Below are positions 14,789-21,827 of a stretch of DNA of 25,856 bases, in pieces. A program made the translations under genes and the position numbers. The DNA comes from UBA2428 sp002343545 (GTDB lineage: Bacteria > Bdellovibrionota > UBA2428): contig CALFZE010000115.1 in NCBI GenBank assembly GCA_937952285.1, positions 1 to 25,856 on the forward strand, in the 5' to 3' direction. Each line of letters begins with the position of its first letter. Position 1 is the stretch's first letter. Under the pieces are notes generated by a model, which did no database searches, was not told the origin of the DNA, and was given only the letters and a program-made list of their open reading frames with translations.

Positions 14789-15151
14789 ATGTCTAAGAAA
14801 ATCCTCGTCGTCGACGATTCGGCTACCATCCGTCAGCAGTTGAACATGACCCTCGCGAAGGACGGCTTCGCCGTCGTTGAGGCCGGCGACGGGGTCGAGG
14901 GCCTCGCGGCGCTCGCCAAGAACGCCGATGTCGCGCTCATTATCTCCGACGTGAACATGCCGAACATGAACGGCATCGACTTCCTGCAGAAGCTGAAGGA
15001 GCAGGGGGCCAAGGCCCCCGTCGTCATGCTCACGACGGAAGGCGCGGCCGAGCTTATCGAGAAGGCCAAGGGCCTCGGCGCGAAAGGGTGGCTCGTGAAG
15101 CCGTTCAAGCCCGACCAGTTGGTCGCGGTTGCGAAGAAACTTGCGGCCTAG
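14789..15151 (+). CDS. cheY: CheY-like single-domain response regulator
   Basis: The 120-aa protein is a stand-alone receiver domain with every conserved residue: D9/D10 in VVDDS, phospho-acceptor D54 in IISDVNMPNMNG, T82-T83 in MLTTEG, and K104 in LVKPF. The closing VKPFKP matches CheY proteins closely. There is no output domain, so it works by binding a partner, either a flagellar switch or another protein. AGGAG lies eight bases before the ATG, a strong start. It follows the CheA-like kinase by 17 bases and is almost certainly its co-transcribed phospho-acceptor. Whether it drives the flagellar motor is not shown by the window, because no flagellar genes are present. Confidence 0.85.
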   Translation: MSKKILVVDDSATIRQQLNMTLAKDGFAVVEAGDGVEGLAALAKNADVALIISDVNMPNMNGIDFLQKLKEQGAKAPVVMLTTEGAAELIEKAKGLGAKGWLVKPFKPDQLVAVAKKLAA

Positions 15152-15205
15152 CTTCCAGGTCGCCGACCTAACGTCTGATCCCGGGCGGTACGCCGTCGCC
15201 GGGCC

Positions 15206-16279
15206 TTACCAGGCTTCGGCGGCGGCCTCTTGCTCGGCTTTCTTGTAGAGCTCGAACGTGAAGTCCCTCATTTCGTTCTTCAAGGATTCGATGTCGCGGT
15301 AAAGAATATCTTTCGCGCATTGCGGGAAAGCATCCGCGACCTTCTGGTACTTGGGTCGTAGCTGACGCTTGAGTTGGTCGATGCGGTAAGCGATGGCGTG
15401 ATCGAGCTGGATGGTCCGCGAGGCGAGGGCGCCCGCCAGAAGGTCCTGCCGAGTATAGTTCAAGATCTGAAGTTGGCGCTCGTTCGCGGCGGGGTCTTCC
15501 TCGCCCACGGGAGAGGCTTTGGATTCCTCGGCGTCGAGCTCGACGCGCGTCAGGCGGGCGGCCTCGTTCGCGGCCTCGCGGACTTGAGTGAGGAGCTTGG
15601 GGCGTTGATCGGCGTTGGCCCGCAGGGCCGCCACGAAGTCCCGGTAAAGCGGCGCGATCTTAGGCTCGAAGATACGGAACTCGGCGGCTTCGAGCGCGGC
15701 GGTATAGGCCGGCTTCCACGGCGCGCCTTGGATTTTCTCGAAGTGAAGGACCCGTTGGTAGGTCATCTTCTCGAAACGAAGCGTGGGCTCGTAGCCGGGA
15801 TCTCGGCTTTGCGGCGTATTCAAGTCGACGGCCTCGGTGTTCGGGCCGATCACGAGGAGTTGCATTTCCGCGCCGGGCAGCGAATTTGTCTTGAGGGCGA
15901 GGTCGGCGGCCTCGGCCATTTTTTCGTAGGCCATGATCCGGTGGAGCAGGGCTTCCGAGCGAAAGAACGGGCTTTGGGTGTCGTACACGTTTTCGAGCCA
16001 AAGCTCTTTGGGGATCTTCCGAATGTCCTCCATAGTGAACGCCTTTTCGACGCGCGTCAGTTCGAGGTCCGCGCGGGCGGCCTTCAGGTAGAGGCCGGCC
16101 GCGAGTTCGCGCGCCAGTGCTTTGATGCGCGGACGTTCGGCCTTAACCAGCGGCACGACGTCGTCGCTGTAGATAATCATGATTTCCATGCCGTCGGCGC
16201 GGCAGCGGGCCTCCGCCGTTCCGCCCGCGAATGCCAGGACCGTCGACAACAAAAGGGTCCGCTTCGGTGTGTTTTTCAT
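15206..16279 (-). CDS. Secreted protein of unknown function (357 aa), partner of the 1009-aa protein
   Basis: A Sec signal peptide is clear (KRTLLLSTVLAFAGGTAEA, cleavage near residue 24). The mature protein is mostly helical and charged with few hydrophobic runs. It has two Cys, at about 26 and 332, that could form a disulphide. A moderately conserved-looking core (GAEMQLLVIGPNTEAVDLN, ~136-154) is the only strand-rich part. I recognise no family. GGAGA lies four bases before the ATG at 16279, so the start is firm. It follows the 1009-aa secreted protein gene after 19 bases, and the two are very likely one operon. Shared export and a shared transcript suggest joint action. It is convergent with the chemosensory cluster. 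Confidence 0.7.
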   Translation of the reverse strand: MKNTPKRTLLLSTVLAFAGGTAEARCRADGMEIMIIYSDDVVPLVKAERPRIKALARELAAGLYLKAARADLELTRVEKAFTMEDIRKIPKELWLENVYDTQSPFFRSEALLHRIMAYEKMAEAADLALKTNSLPGAEMQLLVIGPNTEAVDLNTPQSRDPGYEPTLRFEKMTYQRVLHFEKIQGAPWKPAYTAALEAAEFRIFEPKIAPLYRDFVAALRANADQRPKLLTQVREAANEAARLTRVELDAEESKASPVGEEDPAANERQLQILNYTRQDLLAGALASRTIQLDHAIAYRIDQLKRQLRPKYQKVADAFPQCAKDILYRDIESLKNEMRDFTFELYKKAEQEAAAEAW

Positions 16280-16298
16280 CTTCTCTCCGTCGATCCGC

Positions 16299-19200
16299 TT
16301 AGGGCCTTAACAGCTCGTGGAATTCCGCGAGGGCTTTGTCGTTTTCGAAGTAGCCGGCGTACTCGAAGTCGAGGGTCTCGAGACGAAGCCGCGCTTCCGT
16401 TTTGATGAGCGAGACGAGGTGTTCCCCCACGAAGAGATTCGTGGTGAGCGGACGCTTGGCGGCGTCGGGCAAGGTGAAGAGCGTGTCGCTACCCAGGAAG
16501 CGGGCGAACCACTTGGGGGCGCCCGGGGCGGGTTCGCCGCAGAAGGGCGTCGTCTTGGCCGGCCGTCCCGCGAGCGCGATTTTGCGTTCAAGGTCGGCGA
16601 TGCGGGCGCGTAAGCTGGCCGCGTCGCCGAGCGGGGCCCGCTCTTCGTCGAGCGACTCGAGCTCGGACTTGGCCATCCGGAGGTCGGACTTGAAGCCGGA
16701 AACTTCGCGGATCTTCGCGTAGTCCGACCAGCAGATCGCGCGCATGTACGGGGGAAGGATCGTGTTGACTTCGTCCGCGTCGCCCTTGGACTGGAGCGTG
16801 GCGTAGTTGAGCGCGATCGAAACGGCCCCGCGTCCGCCCTTCGCGAAGTGCCGCGCGAGCACGAAGCGCAGGAAACCGTCCGACAGCAGGGCGGAGTCCG
16901 AGAGCCAGCGGAGCGAGGACTCGAGGGCGTCGCTCGCGACGAGCGCGGGGTTCCCGGCGTTACGGATCCGCGCTTGCGATCGGAGCAGCTCGAGCTCGAC
17001 GTCGCGGTAGGCCGTGGGCACGAGCAGATCGCCCGAAAGCAGGCTCTGCTGCGCCAGGCTCACCCGCAGCAGCGCGCGGGCGTTCGCCAGCATGGACGGC
17101 ACGAAGGGCGCCGCCGCCGCGCGGGACTGCGTGCGTTCGATCGGCAGGAACTTGCCGTCGACGTCGAGAAAGAGCGCGAAGCTCTTGAGCGTCAGGAGCT
17201 TGTTGATCGCGTAGACGACGAGGCTCGGGTTGATGAGTTGTCGATCGAAGCGGGCCACGAAGGCTTCGTCCTCGGGTTTGAACGCGGAGAGGCTCTGCGA
17301 CTTGGCGAGGACGGTCTGAAAGCGAACCGAGGGGCTTTGCAGGGCGCGCAGCGCGCGCGGGTAGTCGTTGACGCCCACGTGGCGCTTGAGCCGTTCGCGG
17401 GACTTCTGGAATTGGGAGCGGGCCCGTTGCAGGGCCTCGAGGCCCCCGGCCTCGGCCTCGAGTTTGTCGTAAAGGAAGAGTGGATGGGCTTCGTGGTGGT
17501 AGCGATCCGAGAAGAGCTCGCGCATGCCGTCGAAGCAGGCCGAGAACTTGTCGCGTGCCTTGCGTGAAGTCGCGCTGAAAATCCGCACTTGCGCAAGGAA
17601 GCTCTCGGCTTCGCCGGCACCACCGCGTTGGGCCGTGAAGTCCGCGTAGAAGGACTCGAGCTCTTCGCAGGCGCCCAGGATGTGGCGGTGCAAGAGGTAG
17701 TTGCCGACGCGGTTCGTGTCGAGCGTGCCTTGCTTGAGCACCCCGAACTCGCGGTCCATCTTTTCGATGAGCGCGCGGTTCTGCTTGACGACGATGAGCT
17801 GCAGGTCGCGGATCATCGCCATGATCTTCTGTTGGTTCTGCTCGATGCGATTGATGGCCTCGGCCAGATCGTTGAAGAACGCGGCCTGAGGATCGACCTG
17901 GGGTTTCGAGAAGAGGCCGACCACGGTCGCAAGGATCGAGACCGCCCCGACCACGGCGCCGAGCGGATTGCTCGCGGCCATCGCGAGGGCGAGCGCGCCT
18001 TGTGCCATGGAGAGGCCCGCGTTCAGGATGCGCGCGTCTTCGCGCTGGATGATGCCGGCCGCGGCGAGCGAGTTCACCATCTGCGAGGCCGCCTCGAGGC
18101 CGCGCGAGATGTTTTGTTGCATCTCGCGGTTGGCGGCGTGGATGCTTTCGGCTTTGGCCTCGACTTCGAGCTCCTTCACTTGCTCTTCGTTCAACGCGAT
18201 CGGGAGCGTTCCGTTCTTGTGATGGTTCAGGCGCTCGCGCGCCGACATCTTCTCGACTTCGCGGATCGCGAGGAACGCCGTGTTCGCGGCCGTAAAGTGC
18301 GTCTTCATCTGGACGTCCTGCATTTGCGCGACGAGCGTGTTGACGCCGTTTACGACGGGGCCGAGCGCGAGGAGCGTCATGGTCGAGGCATTACGCGCCC
18401 GCGCGACCGCGCCCGAGTATTCCTTCATGAGCTTGGTCTGCTCCTTCAGGCTGGCGTCGGCCTGGTTGATGTACTTGAGGAACAAAACCTTGGCCCGGAG
18501 ATACTCCTTGGCGTCGGCCAGTTCCTTCTCGTACTGGGCCTTCGTGTAGTCCTTGAACTTCGCTTCGAGCGCGACGCGGTCTTCGTCGAGTTTTTCGAGG
18601 TTGTCGGTCGTGAAGAGAAGGGCCTGCTGCGTCGCCGTGACGAGCGTCGCGTTCATCTGGTCCTGGGTGAGCTTGTCGGCCTTGGAGTTCAGGTGCGGAT
18701 CGAGGCCGAGAAAATGGATCCCGCGCCGGGCGTAGGCTTCGCGGGTTTCGTGCACGTCCTTCGGATCGAAGCCGCCGAGTCGGCGGACCTCCATGTGCGT
18801 TTGCAGCCGGGTGATGTCGGCGTAGCGCCGGTCGATCTCGGCGAGCGGGTCGTCGTAGCGTTCCTTCATCTCGGCTTCGTGCACCTTGTCCAGGATCGGC
18901 GTGACGACGAAAGATCCGGGCACGCCTTCGGAAAGGGCGCCGCTGAGGACTTGGTATTTGTAGTCTTCGATCTCGCGGCCGATTTCGATCGGACGACGCT
19001 CCATCTTGCGGACTTCGTCGCGCGCGGCTTCTTTCTTGTCCAAGCTCTCGAGGGTTTCCTTGAGGCCTTTGTGGGGCGGGGGTGGCGGCAAAGGAAGGGG
19101 GGCCTCGGGGCCGTCTTGCGAGCCGCCGCCGTCGCCCGCTCCGCGGCTGGGGCCCGGGGGGGCGCCGCCGCCGCCTTCGATGTACGAAGGAAGGCTGGGC

Positions 19201-19328
19201 TTGGTGTATTCCTGTCGCTGACGAAGGCTCGAGAATTGGGGATCGCGCGGGCGGGAGTCGTTCGCAAAGGCGACCGTGCTCAAAAGCAGGTGCTGAAGGC
19301 CGACGGTCCCCGCCAAGATTCGCTTCAT
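16299..19328 (-). CDS. Large secreted helical protein with central hydrophobic segment (1009 aa)
   Basis: The protein starts with a Sec signal peptide (cleavage near AFA-ND, residue ~22). A Gly/Pro-rich low-complexity linker with seven consecutive prolines follows (~50-88). Residues ~90-430 are long charged helices with coiled-coil character. One strongly hydrophobic stretch (~443-474, ALALAMAASNPLGAVVGAVS then ILATVVGLF) contains an Asn-Pro-Leu-Gly turn. Amphipathic helices rich in hydrophobic repeats follow (AEAINRIEQNQQKIMAMIRD), then a long helical C-terminal half. Helices around one central hydrophobic hairpin recall alpha-pore-forming toxins and the helical domain of delta-endotoxins, but I can name no family and the similarity is structural guesswork. 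It is the first gene of a probable two-gene operon. The start rests on the signal peptide and a GGGGGA sequence upstream. Confidence 0.7.
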   Translation of the reverse strand: MKRILAGTVGLQHLLLSTVAFANDSRPRDPQFSSLRQRQEYTKPSLPSYIEGGGGAPPGPSRGAGDGGGSQDGPEAPLPLPPPPPHKGLKETLESLDKKEAARDEVRKMERRPIEIGREIEDYKYQVLSGALSEGVPGSFVVTPILDKVHEAEMKERYDDPLAEIDRRYADITRLQTHMEVRRLGGFDPKDVHETREAYARRGIHFLGLDPHLNSKADKLTQDQMNATLVTATQQALLFTTDNLEKLDEDRVALEAKFKDYTKAQYEKELADAKEYLRAKVLFLKYINQADASLKEQTKLMKEYSGAVARARNASTMTLLALGPVVNGVNTLVAQMQDVQMKTHFTAANTAFLAIREVEKMSARERLNHHKNGTLPIALNEEQVKELEVEAKAESIHAANREMQQNISRGLEAASQMVNSLAAAGIIQREDARILNAGLSMAQGALALAMAASNPLGAVVGAVSILATVVGLFSKPQVDPQAAFFNDLAEAINRIEQNQQKIMAMIRDLQLIVVKQNRALIEKMDREFGVLKQGTLDTNRVGNYLLHRHILGACEELESFYADFTAQRGGAGEAESFLAQVRIFSATSRKARDKFSACFDGMRELFSDRYHHEAHPLFLYDKLEAEAGGLEALQRARSQFQKSRERLKRHVGVNDYPRALRALQSPSVRFQTVLAKSQSLSAFKPEDEAFVARFDRQLINPSLVVYAINKLLTLKSFALFLDVDGKFLPIERTQSRAAAAPFVPSMLANARALLRVSLAQQSLLSGDLLVPTAYRDVELELLRSQARIRNAGNPALVASDALESSLRWLSDSALLSDGFLRFVLARHFAKGGRGAVSIALNYATLQSKGDADEVNTILPPYMRAICWSDYAKIREVSGFKSDLRMAKSELESLDEERAPLGDAASLRARIADLERKIALAGRPAKTTPFCGEPAPGAPKWFARFLGSDTLFTLPDAAKRPLTTNLFVGEHLVSLIKTEARLRLETLDFEYAGYFENDKALAEFHELLRP

Positions 19329-19451
19329 AATCCCATTCCCCCAAAGGTCCGTCGGTTAAAATTGAGTTAAACGACGAAGCCTTATTCTAACGGGAAATTA
19401 TGCAATGCGTCAATTAAATCGAGCTTGTAAAATCAATGACATGTGCGGTCG
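19329..19451. other. Intergenic region upstream of the 1009-aa gene
   Basis: This 123-base gap is more AT-rich than its neighbours and should hold the promoter of the 1009/357-aa operon. The gene upstream on the same strand ends at 19452. No confident -35/-10 pair or terminator hairpin is visible. Confidence 0.35.
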
Positions 19452-20060
19452 CTACTTGGTCTTCGTGCAAAGGACGCGCAGCAGGTAGCGCGGGACTAAG
19501 GTCTGGGTCCGGTGCTCGAGGTTAACCCAAAGGGTCGATTCAAAGTCCGCGTCGTGGCGCGAGAAGATCTCGCGCGCGTGGGTCCGGAGCGCGTAGTCGC
19601 CGAGCGGCTGCTCCAAGCTCAGGTCAAGAAAGACTCGGTCGACCTTCGTCGAGTCGTCGGGCCAGACTTCGAGTCCAAAGCCGGTGCCGGATTGCGCGGG
19701 CGCAAAGGGGAGCGGGCCTTCGTAAACCGTCGTTTCGCCGGGGCCGAAGTATTTGATGCCCTGCCAGCGAAGCGAAGGGGCCGAGACGTAGGTTTGCTCG
19801 TTCGAAATCTGGAAGTCGGCGATCGCGAAGAGCTCGAAGCTGCGCTTGTCTTCGCCCCGCGTGATCTGATCGCTGATCTGCGCTTGGCAGTCGTAGAGGT
19901 ATTCGTACGGGGGTTCGTAGGGCGGGACCGGCGCGCCTCCCGAGCTGTTCCAGTCGCCGTCGCGAAAATTCGGACGGGCCTGGCTGGGGAGCGTGGCGGG
20001 CAGGGCCGCGAGAGCGAGCCGGAGAAAAAAACCGCGGCCCCGTAAGCGGAACTTGCCCAT
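19452..20060 (-). CDS. Secreted protein of unknown function (202 aa)
   Basis: The N-terminus has an Arg-rich positive segment (KFRLRGRG) followed by a hydrophobic stretch and probable signal-peptidase site near PSQARP (~residue 28), so export is likely. A Pro/Tyr-rich segment (PVPPYEPPYEYLYD) precedes a region of probable beta strands containing two Cys (~58 and ~198). I recognise no domain. ATG 20060 has an AGAAGG sequence close upstream. The gene lies on the same strand as the next secreted protein gene, 78 bases downstream of it, and could share its transcript. Confidence is mainly from coding character and signal peptide. Confidence 0.6.
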   Translation of the reverse strand: MGKFRLRGRGFFLRLALAALPATLPSQARPNFRDGDWNSSGGAPVPPYEPPYEYLYDCQAQISDQITRGEDKRSFELFAIADFQISNEQTYVSAPSLRWQGIKYFGPGETTVYEGPLPFAPAQSGTGFGLEVWPDDSTKVDRVFLDLSLEQPLGDYALRTHAREIFSRHDADFESTLWVNLEHRTQTLVPRYLLRVLCTKTK

Positions 20061-20138
20061 GGGCCCTTCTCTTCGTCGCGTCCTTGCGAGTCAACGGAAA
20101 GTCGAGGGGGCGGGGCCACCGCTCCCCCCGGGAGGGAC

Positions 20139-20597
20139 CTATCGGCAAGAGGGGACGATGCCGCTCCAGTTTTCCTCGCAGATAAGGAAGCTTTCGATCG
20201 AGCCGTCGGCCTTGGCGCCGAGGATCTGCTCGTCGAAGCGGGAGCCGTCTTCTTTCGTCAGGCGCAGACGGTAGGTCTTGACCTCACGGCGCGACCAGAA
20301 GCCCGATCCGCGGCCGGGGTTTTCGGCGCAGGAGTCGTGGACTTCCGAGAAGAGGACGTTGGCGTCGAGCATCTCGACTTTGACTTCGTCCGGGTCGAGC
20401 TTGATCACGGTGCGGGTAGGGCCTTCGTCGCCCCAGGCCTCGCGGGTCACGGAGAGCGTGTTGTCGGAATGTCCGTTGTTCATGCGGGTCGAGGCGTCCG
20501 CGTTGGCGCAGTTCGTTTGGTAGTAAGAGGCGTGCGCGGCTGGGGCCACGACGAGGGCGGTCACGAGGGCGAGGTTCGAGGGGTTGAGCTTGTTCAT
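20139..20597 (-). CDS. Small secreted protein of unknown function (152 aa)
   Basis: The signal peptide is clear: MNKLNPSNLALVTALVVAPA with cleavage near AHA-SY. The mature ~130 residues are polar, with four Cys (near 31, 90, 139 and the penultimate residue) that could form two disulphides, and several probable strands (TRTVIKLD, EVKVEMLD, KTYRLRLTKED). Family unknown. ATG 20597 has AGAAGGAG five bases upstream, a strong start; an in-frame frame extends further upstream without a plausible signal. It is divergent from the TIGR02147 regulator at 20699, and a -10-like CATAAT lies on this strand near 20645. The pairing suggests the regulator may control it. Confidence 0.65.
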   Translation of the reverse strand: MNKLNPSNLALVTALVVAPAAHASYYQTNCANADASTRMNNGHSDNTLSVTREAWGDEGPTRTVIKLDPDEVKVEMLDANVLFSEVHDSCAENPGRGSGFWSRREVKTYRLRLTKEDGSRFDEQILGAKADGSIESFLICEENWSGIVPSCR

Positions 20598-20698
20598 GGG
20601 GTCTCCTTCTGGGACTCCGTCGTAGTCCGCGGTCGGGGCTTCGACCATTATGAATTATTTAATTTGTAATGATTTAATTAATTCAATATTAATACAGC
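20598..20698. promoter_or_regulatory. Divergent AT-rich promoter; leaderless start for the TIGR02147 gene
   Basis: Bases 20647-20695 are almost wholly A/T in otherwise GC-rich DNA. On the plus strand TTGTAA (20664-20669), a 17-base spacer and TATTAA (20687-20692) form a sigma-70-like pair. The predicted start of transcription falls on or next to the A of ATG 20699, so the mRNA would be leaderless, in agreement with the absence of a Shine-Dalgarno sequence. A TTAATTAA palindrome lies between the two elements and could be an operator. Confidence 0.5.
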
Positions 20699-21523
20699 AT
20701 GGATTCCATTTTCGACGCTACGAATTACCGGCGTATCCTGGCCGCCCAGTCCCTGGCCTGGAAGCGGCGTCGCCCGGGAATGAGCCTCGCCGGGCTCGCC
20801 AGGCGGGCCAAGCTCCAGGCGCCCTACCTGACGAACGTGCTCAAGGAACGGGCGCATCTCTCCGCCGATCAGCTTTTCTCGGTGAGCAGGATCCTGGGCT
20901 TCGCCGAGAACGAAACGGCCTACGTCCTGCTGCTCCTCGATTGGGAACGGAGCGAACAAAGCGAGCGCAAGGCCTTGCTCCGAGCGCAGATCGATAAGGC
21001 GCGACGCGGACGTCTGAACGTGGAGAAGCGCCTGAAGGCCGAAGTCGTCGGGGGGGCGACGGAAGCCACGACGCGCTACTGGATCCATCCCGAGATGCAG
21101 CTCGTGCTGACTTTTCTCGGCGTCCCGCGCTTCGCCGCGAACTTCGTGCGCATCGCCGAGAGCCTGAACATCGAGCTTTCGCGGGTCGACGAGATCGTGC
21201 GTGAACTCAAGGAACTCGGCTTGCTTCGGGTCGGGAACAAGGGACTCGAAAAGACGAAGTCGCGAATGCATTTGGCGAAGGACTCGCCGCTCTGCGCTCC
21301 CCAGCAGCTTCTCTTGCACTACCGCTCGCTTCAGCACCAGCAATTGCTTTCGCCCGCGGCCAAGTTCAACTTCGCGGTGACCTTCACGGCCGACGAGAAG
21401 ACGCGGGAAAAGATTCAGGTCGAGCTTCTCAAGTTCCTCGAAACGACCGAGGCGCTCGTGAAGAACGCGCCCAGCGAGTCCGTGTACCAGCTGAACCTGG
21501 ATCTTTTTCCTTGGTCCCGTTAG
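20699..21523 (+). CDS. TIGR02147/DUF4423-family regulator
   Basis: The 274-aa protein has an N-terminal helix-turn-helix (~20-75: RRPGMSLAGLARRAKLQAPY, TNVLKERAHLSADQLFSVS). A winged-helix-like DUF4423 region follows (~115-205, ending in VRELKELGLLRV). The C-terminal motif YQLNLDLFPWS is characteristic of the family. Members are numerous in Bdellovibrio-type bacteria and Fibrobacter and are presumed transcription factors of unknown ligand. No ribosome-binding site precedes ATG 20699, and the promoter geometry predicts a leaderless message. It is divergent from a small secreted protein gene and upstream of an exported flavoprotein gene, either of which may be its target. Confidence 0.85.
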   Translation: MDSIFDATNYRRILAAQSLAWKRRRPGMSLAGLARRAKLQAPYLTNVLKERAHLSADQLFSVSRILGFAENETAYVLLLLDWERSEQSERKALLRAQIDKARRGRLNVEKRLKAEVVGGATEATTRYWIHPEMQLVLTFLGVPRFAANFVRIAESLNIELSRVDEIVRELKELGLLRVGNKGLEKTKSRMHLAKDSPLCAPQQLLLHYRSLQHQQLLSPAAKFNFAVTFTADEKTREKIQVELLKFLETTEALVKNAPSESVYQLNLDLFPWSR

Positions 21524-21827
21524 GTGAAGTCGTAGCGGGCGCGGCACACTTCACTAAGGAGTTCTTAAACAGCAAGGCCCGACCCTGCGAACGCAGAGCC
21601 GGGCCAAAGCGCGAGGAGCTCTCACGGTGGAATTTCTCGGCTTCTTAACAAAGCGGGGGCGTGCGGGTGTCGAATTTTTTGCCGTGGCTTTCAAGCTGGC
21701 CGAATCCTTCGGAGCTTTCGCGCGGAATCGCGTCGAGCCCACGAGACGGAAAAATCCGAAGGACCGGCAAAAAAACATCGCCGTCGGGATTTGCGTGTTC
21801 CGCGCTTTGGATCCAGGATCGCTCGGG
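21524..21827. other. Intergenic region with a strong hairpin
   Basis: This 304-base gap between the TIGR02147 gene and the flavoprotein gene contains the GC-rich hairpin at 21576-21605. The remaining ~220 bases stay open in the flavoprotein frame back to GTG 21627, but that extension would place ~67 non-hydrophobic residues before a clear lipoprotein signal. I take it as non-coding leader. No promoter pair can be named. Confidence 0.4.
21576..21605. terminator. GC-rich hairpin downstream of the TIGR02147 gene
   Basis: GGCCCG (21576-21581) pairs with CGGGCC (21600-21605), and inside it CTGC pairs with GCAG around a GAAC loop. The double stem is strong, lies 53 bases after the stop codon at 21523, and is followed by AAAGC, not a T run. 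It may be an RNA 3' end structure or a protein-binding site. Confidence 0.45.

Noticed and set aside
15152..15205. Terminator hairpin between the CheY-like gene and the 357-aa gene
   Set aside because: CCCGG/CCGGG and GGCG/CGCC can pair, but not as one continuous stem, and no T run follows. The support is too weak to list.
15374..16405. Open frame of 343 codons antisense to the 357-aa secreted protein gene
   Set aside because: No ribosome-binding site or domain, and it would overlap two genes that have signal peptides and short operon spacing.
17589..19370. Open frame of 593 codons on the plus strand opposite the 1009-aa gene
   Set aside because: Its translation is an Arg/Glu/Val/His-rich mix without domains, as expected from the antisense of a GC-rich gene. 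The minus-strand gene has a signal peptide and sensible codon use.
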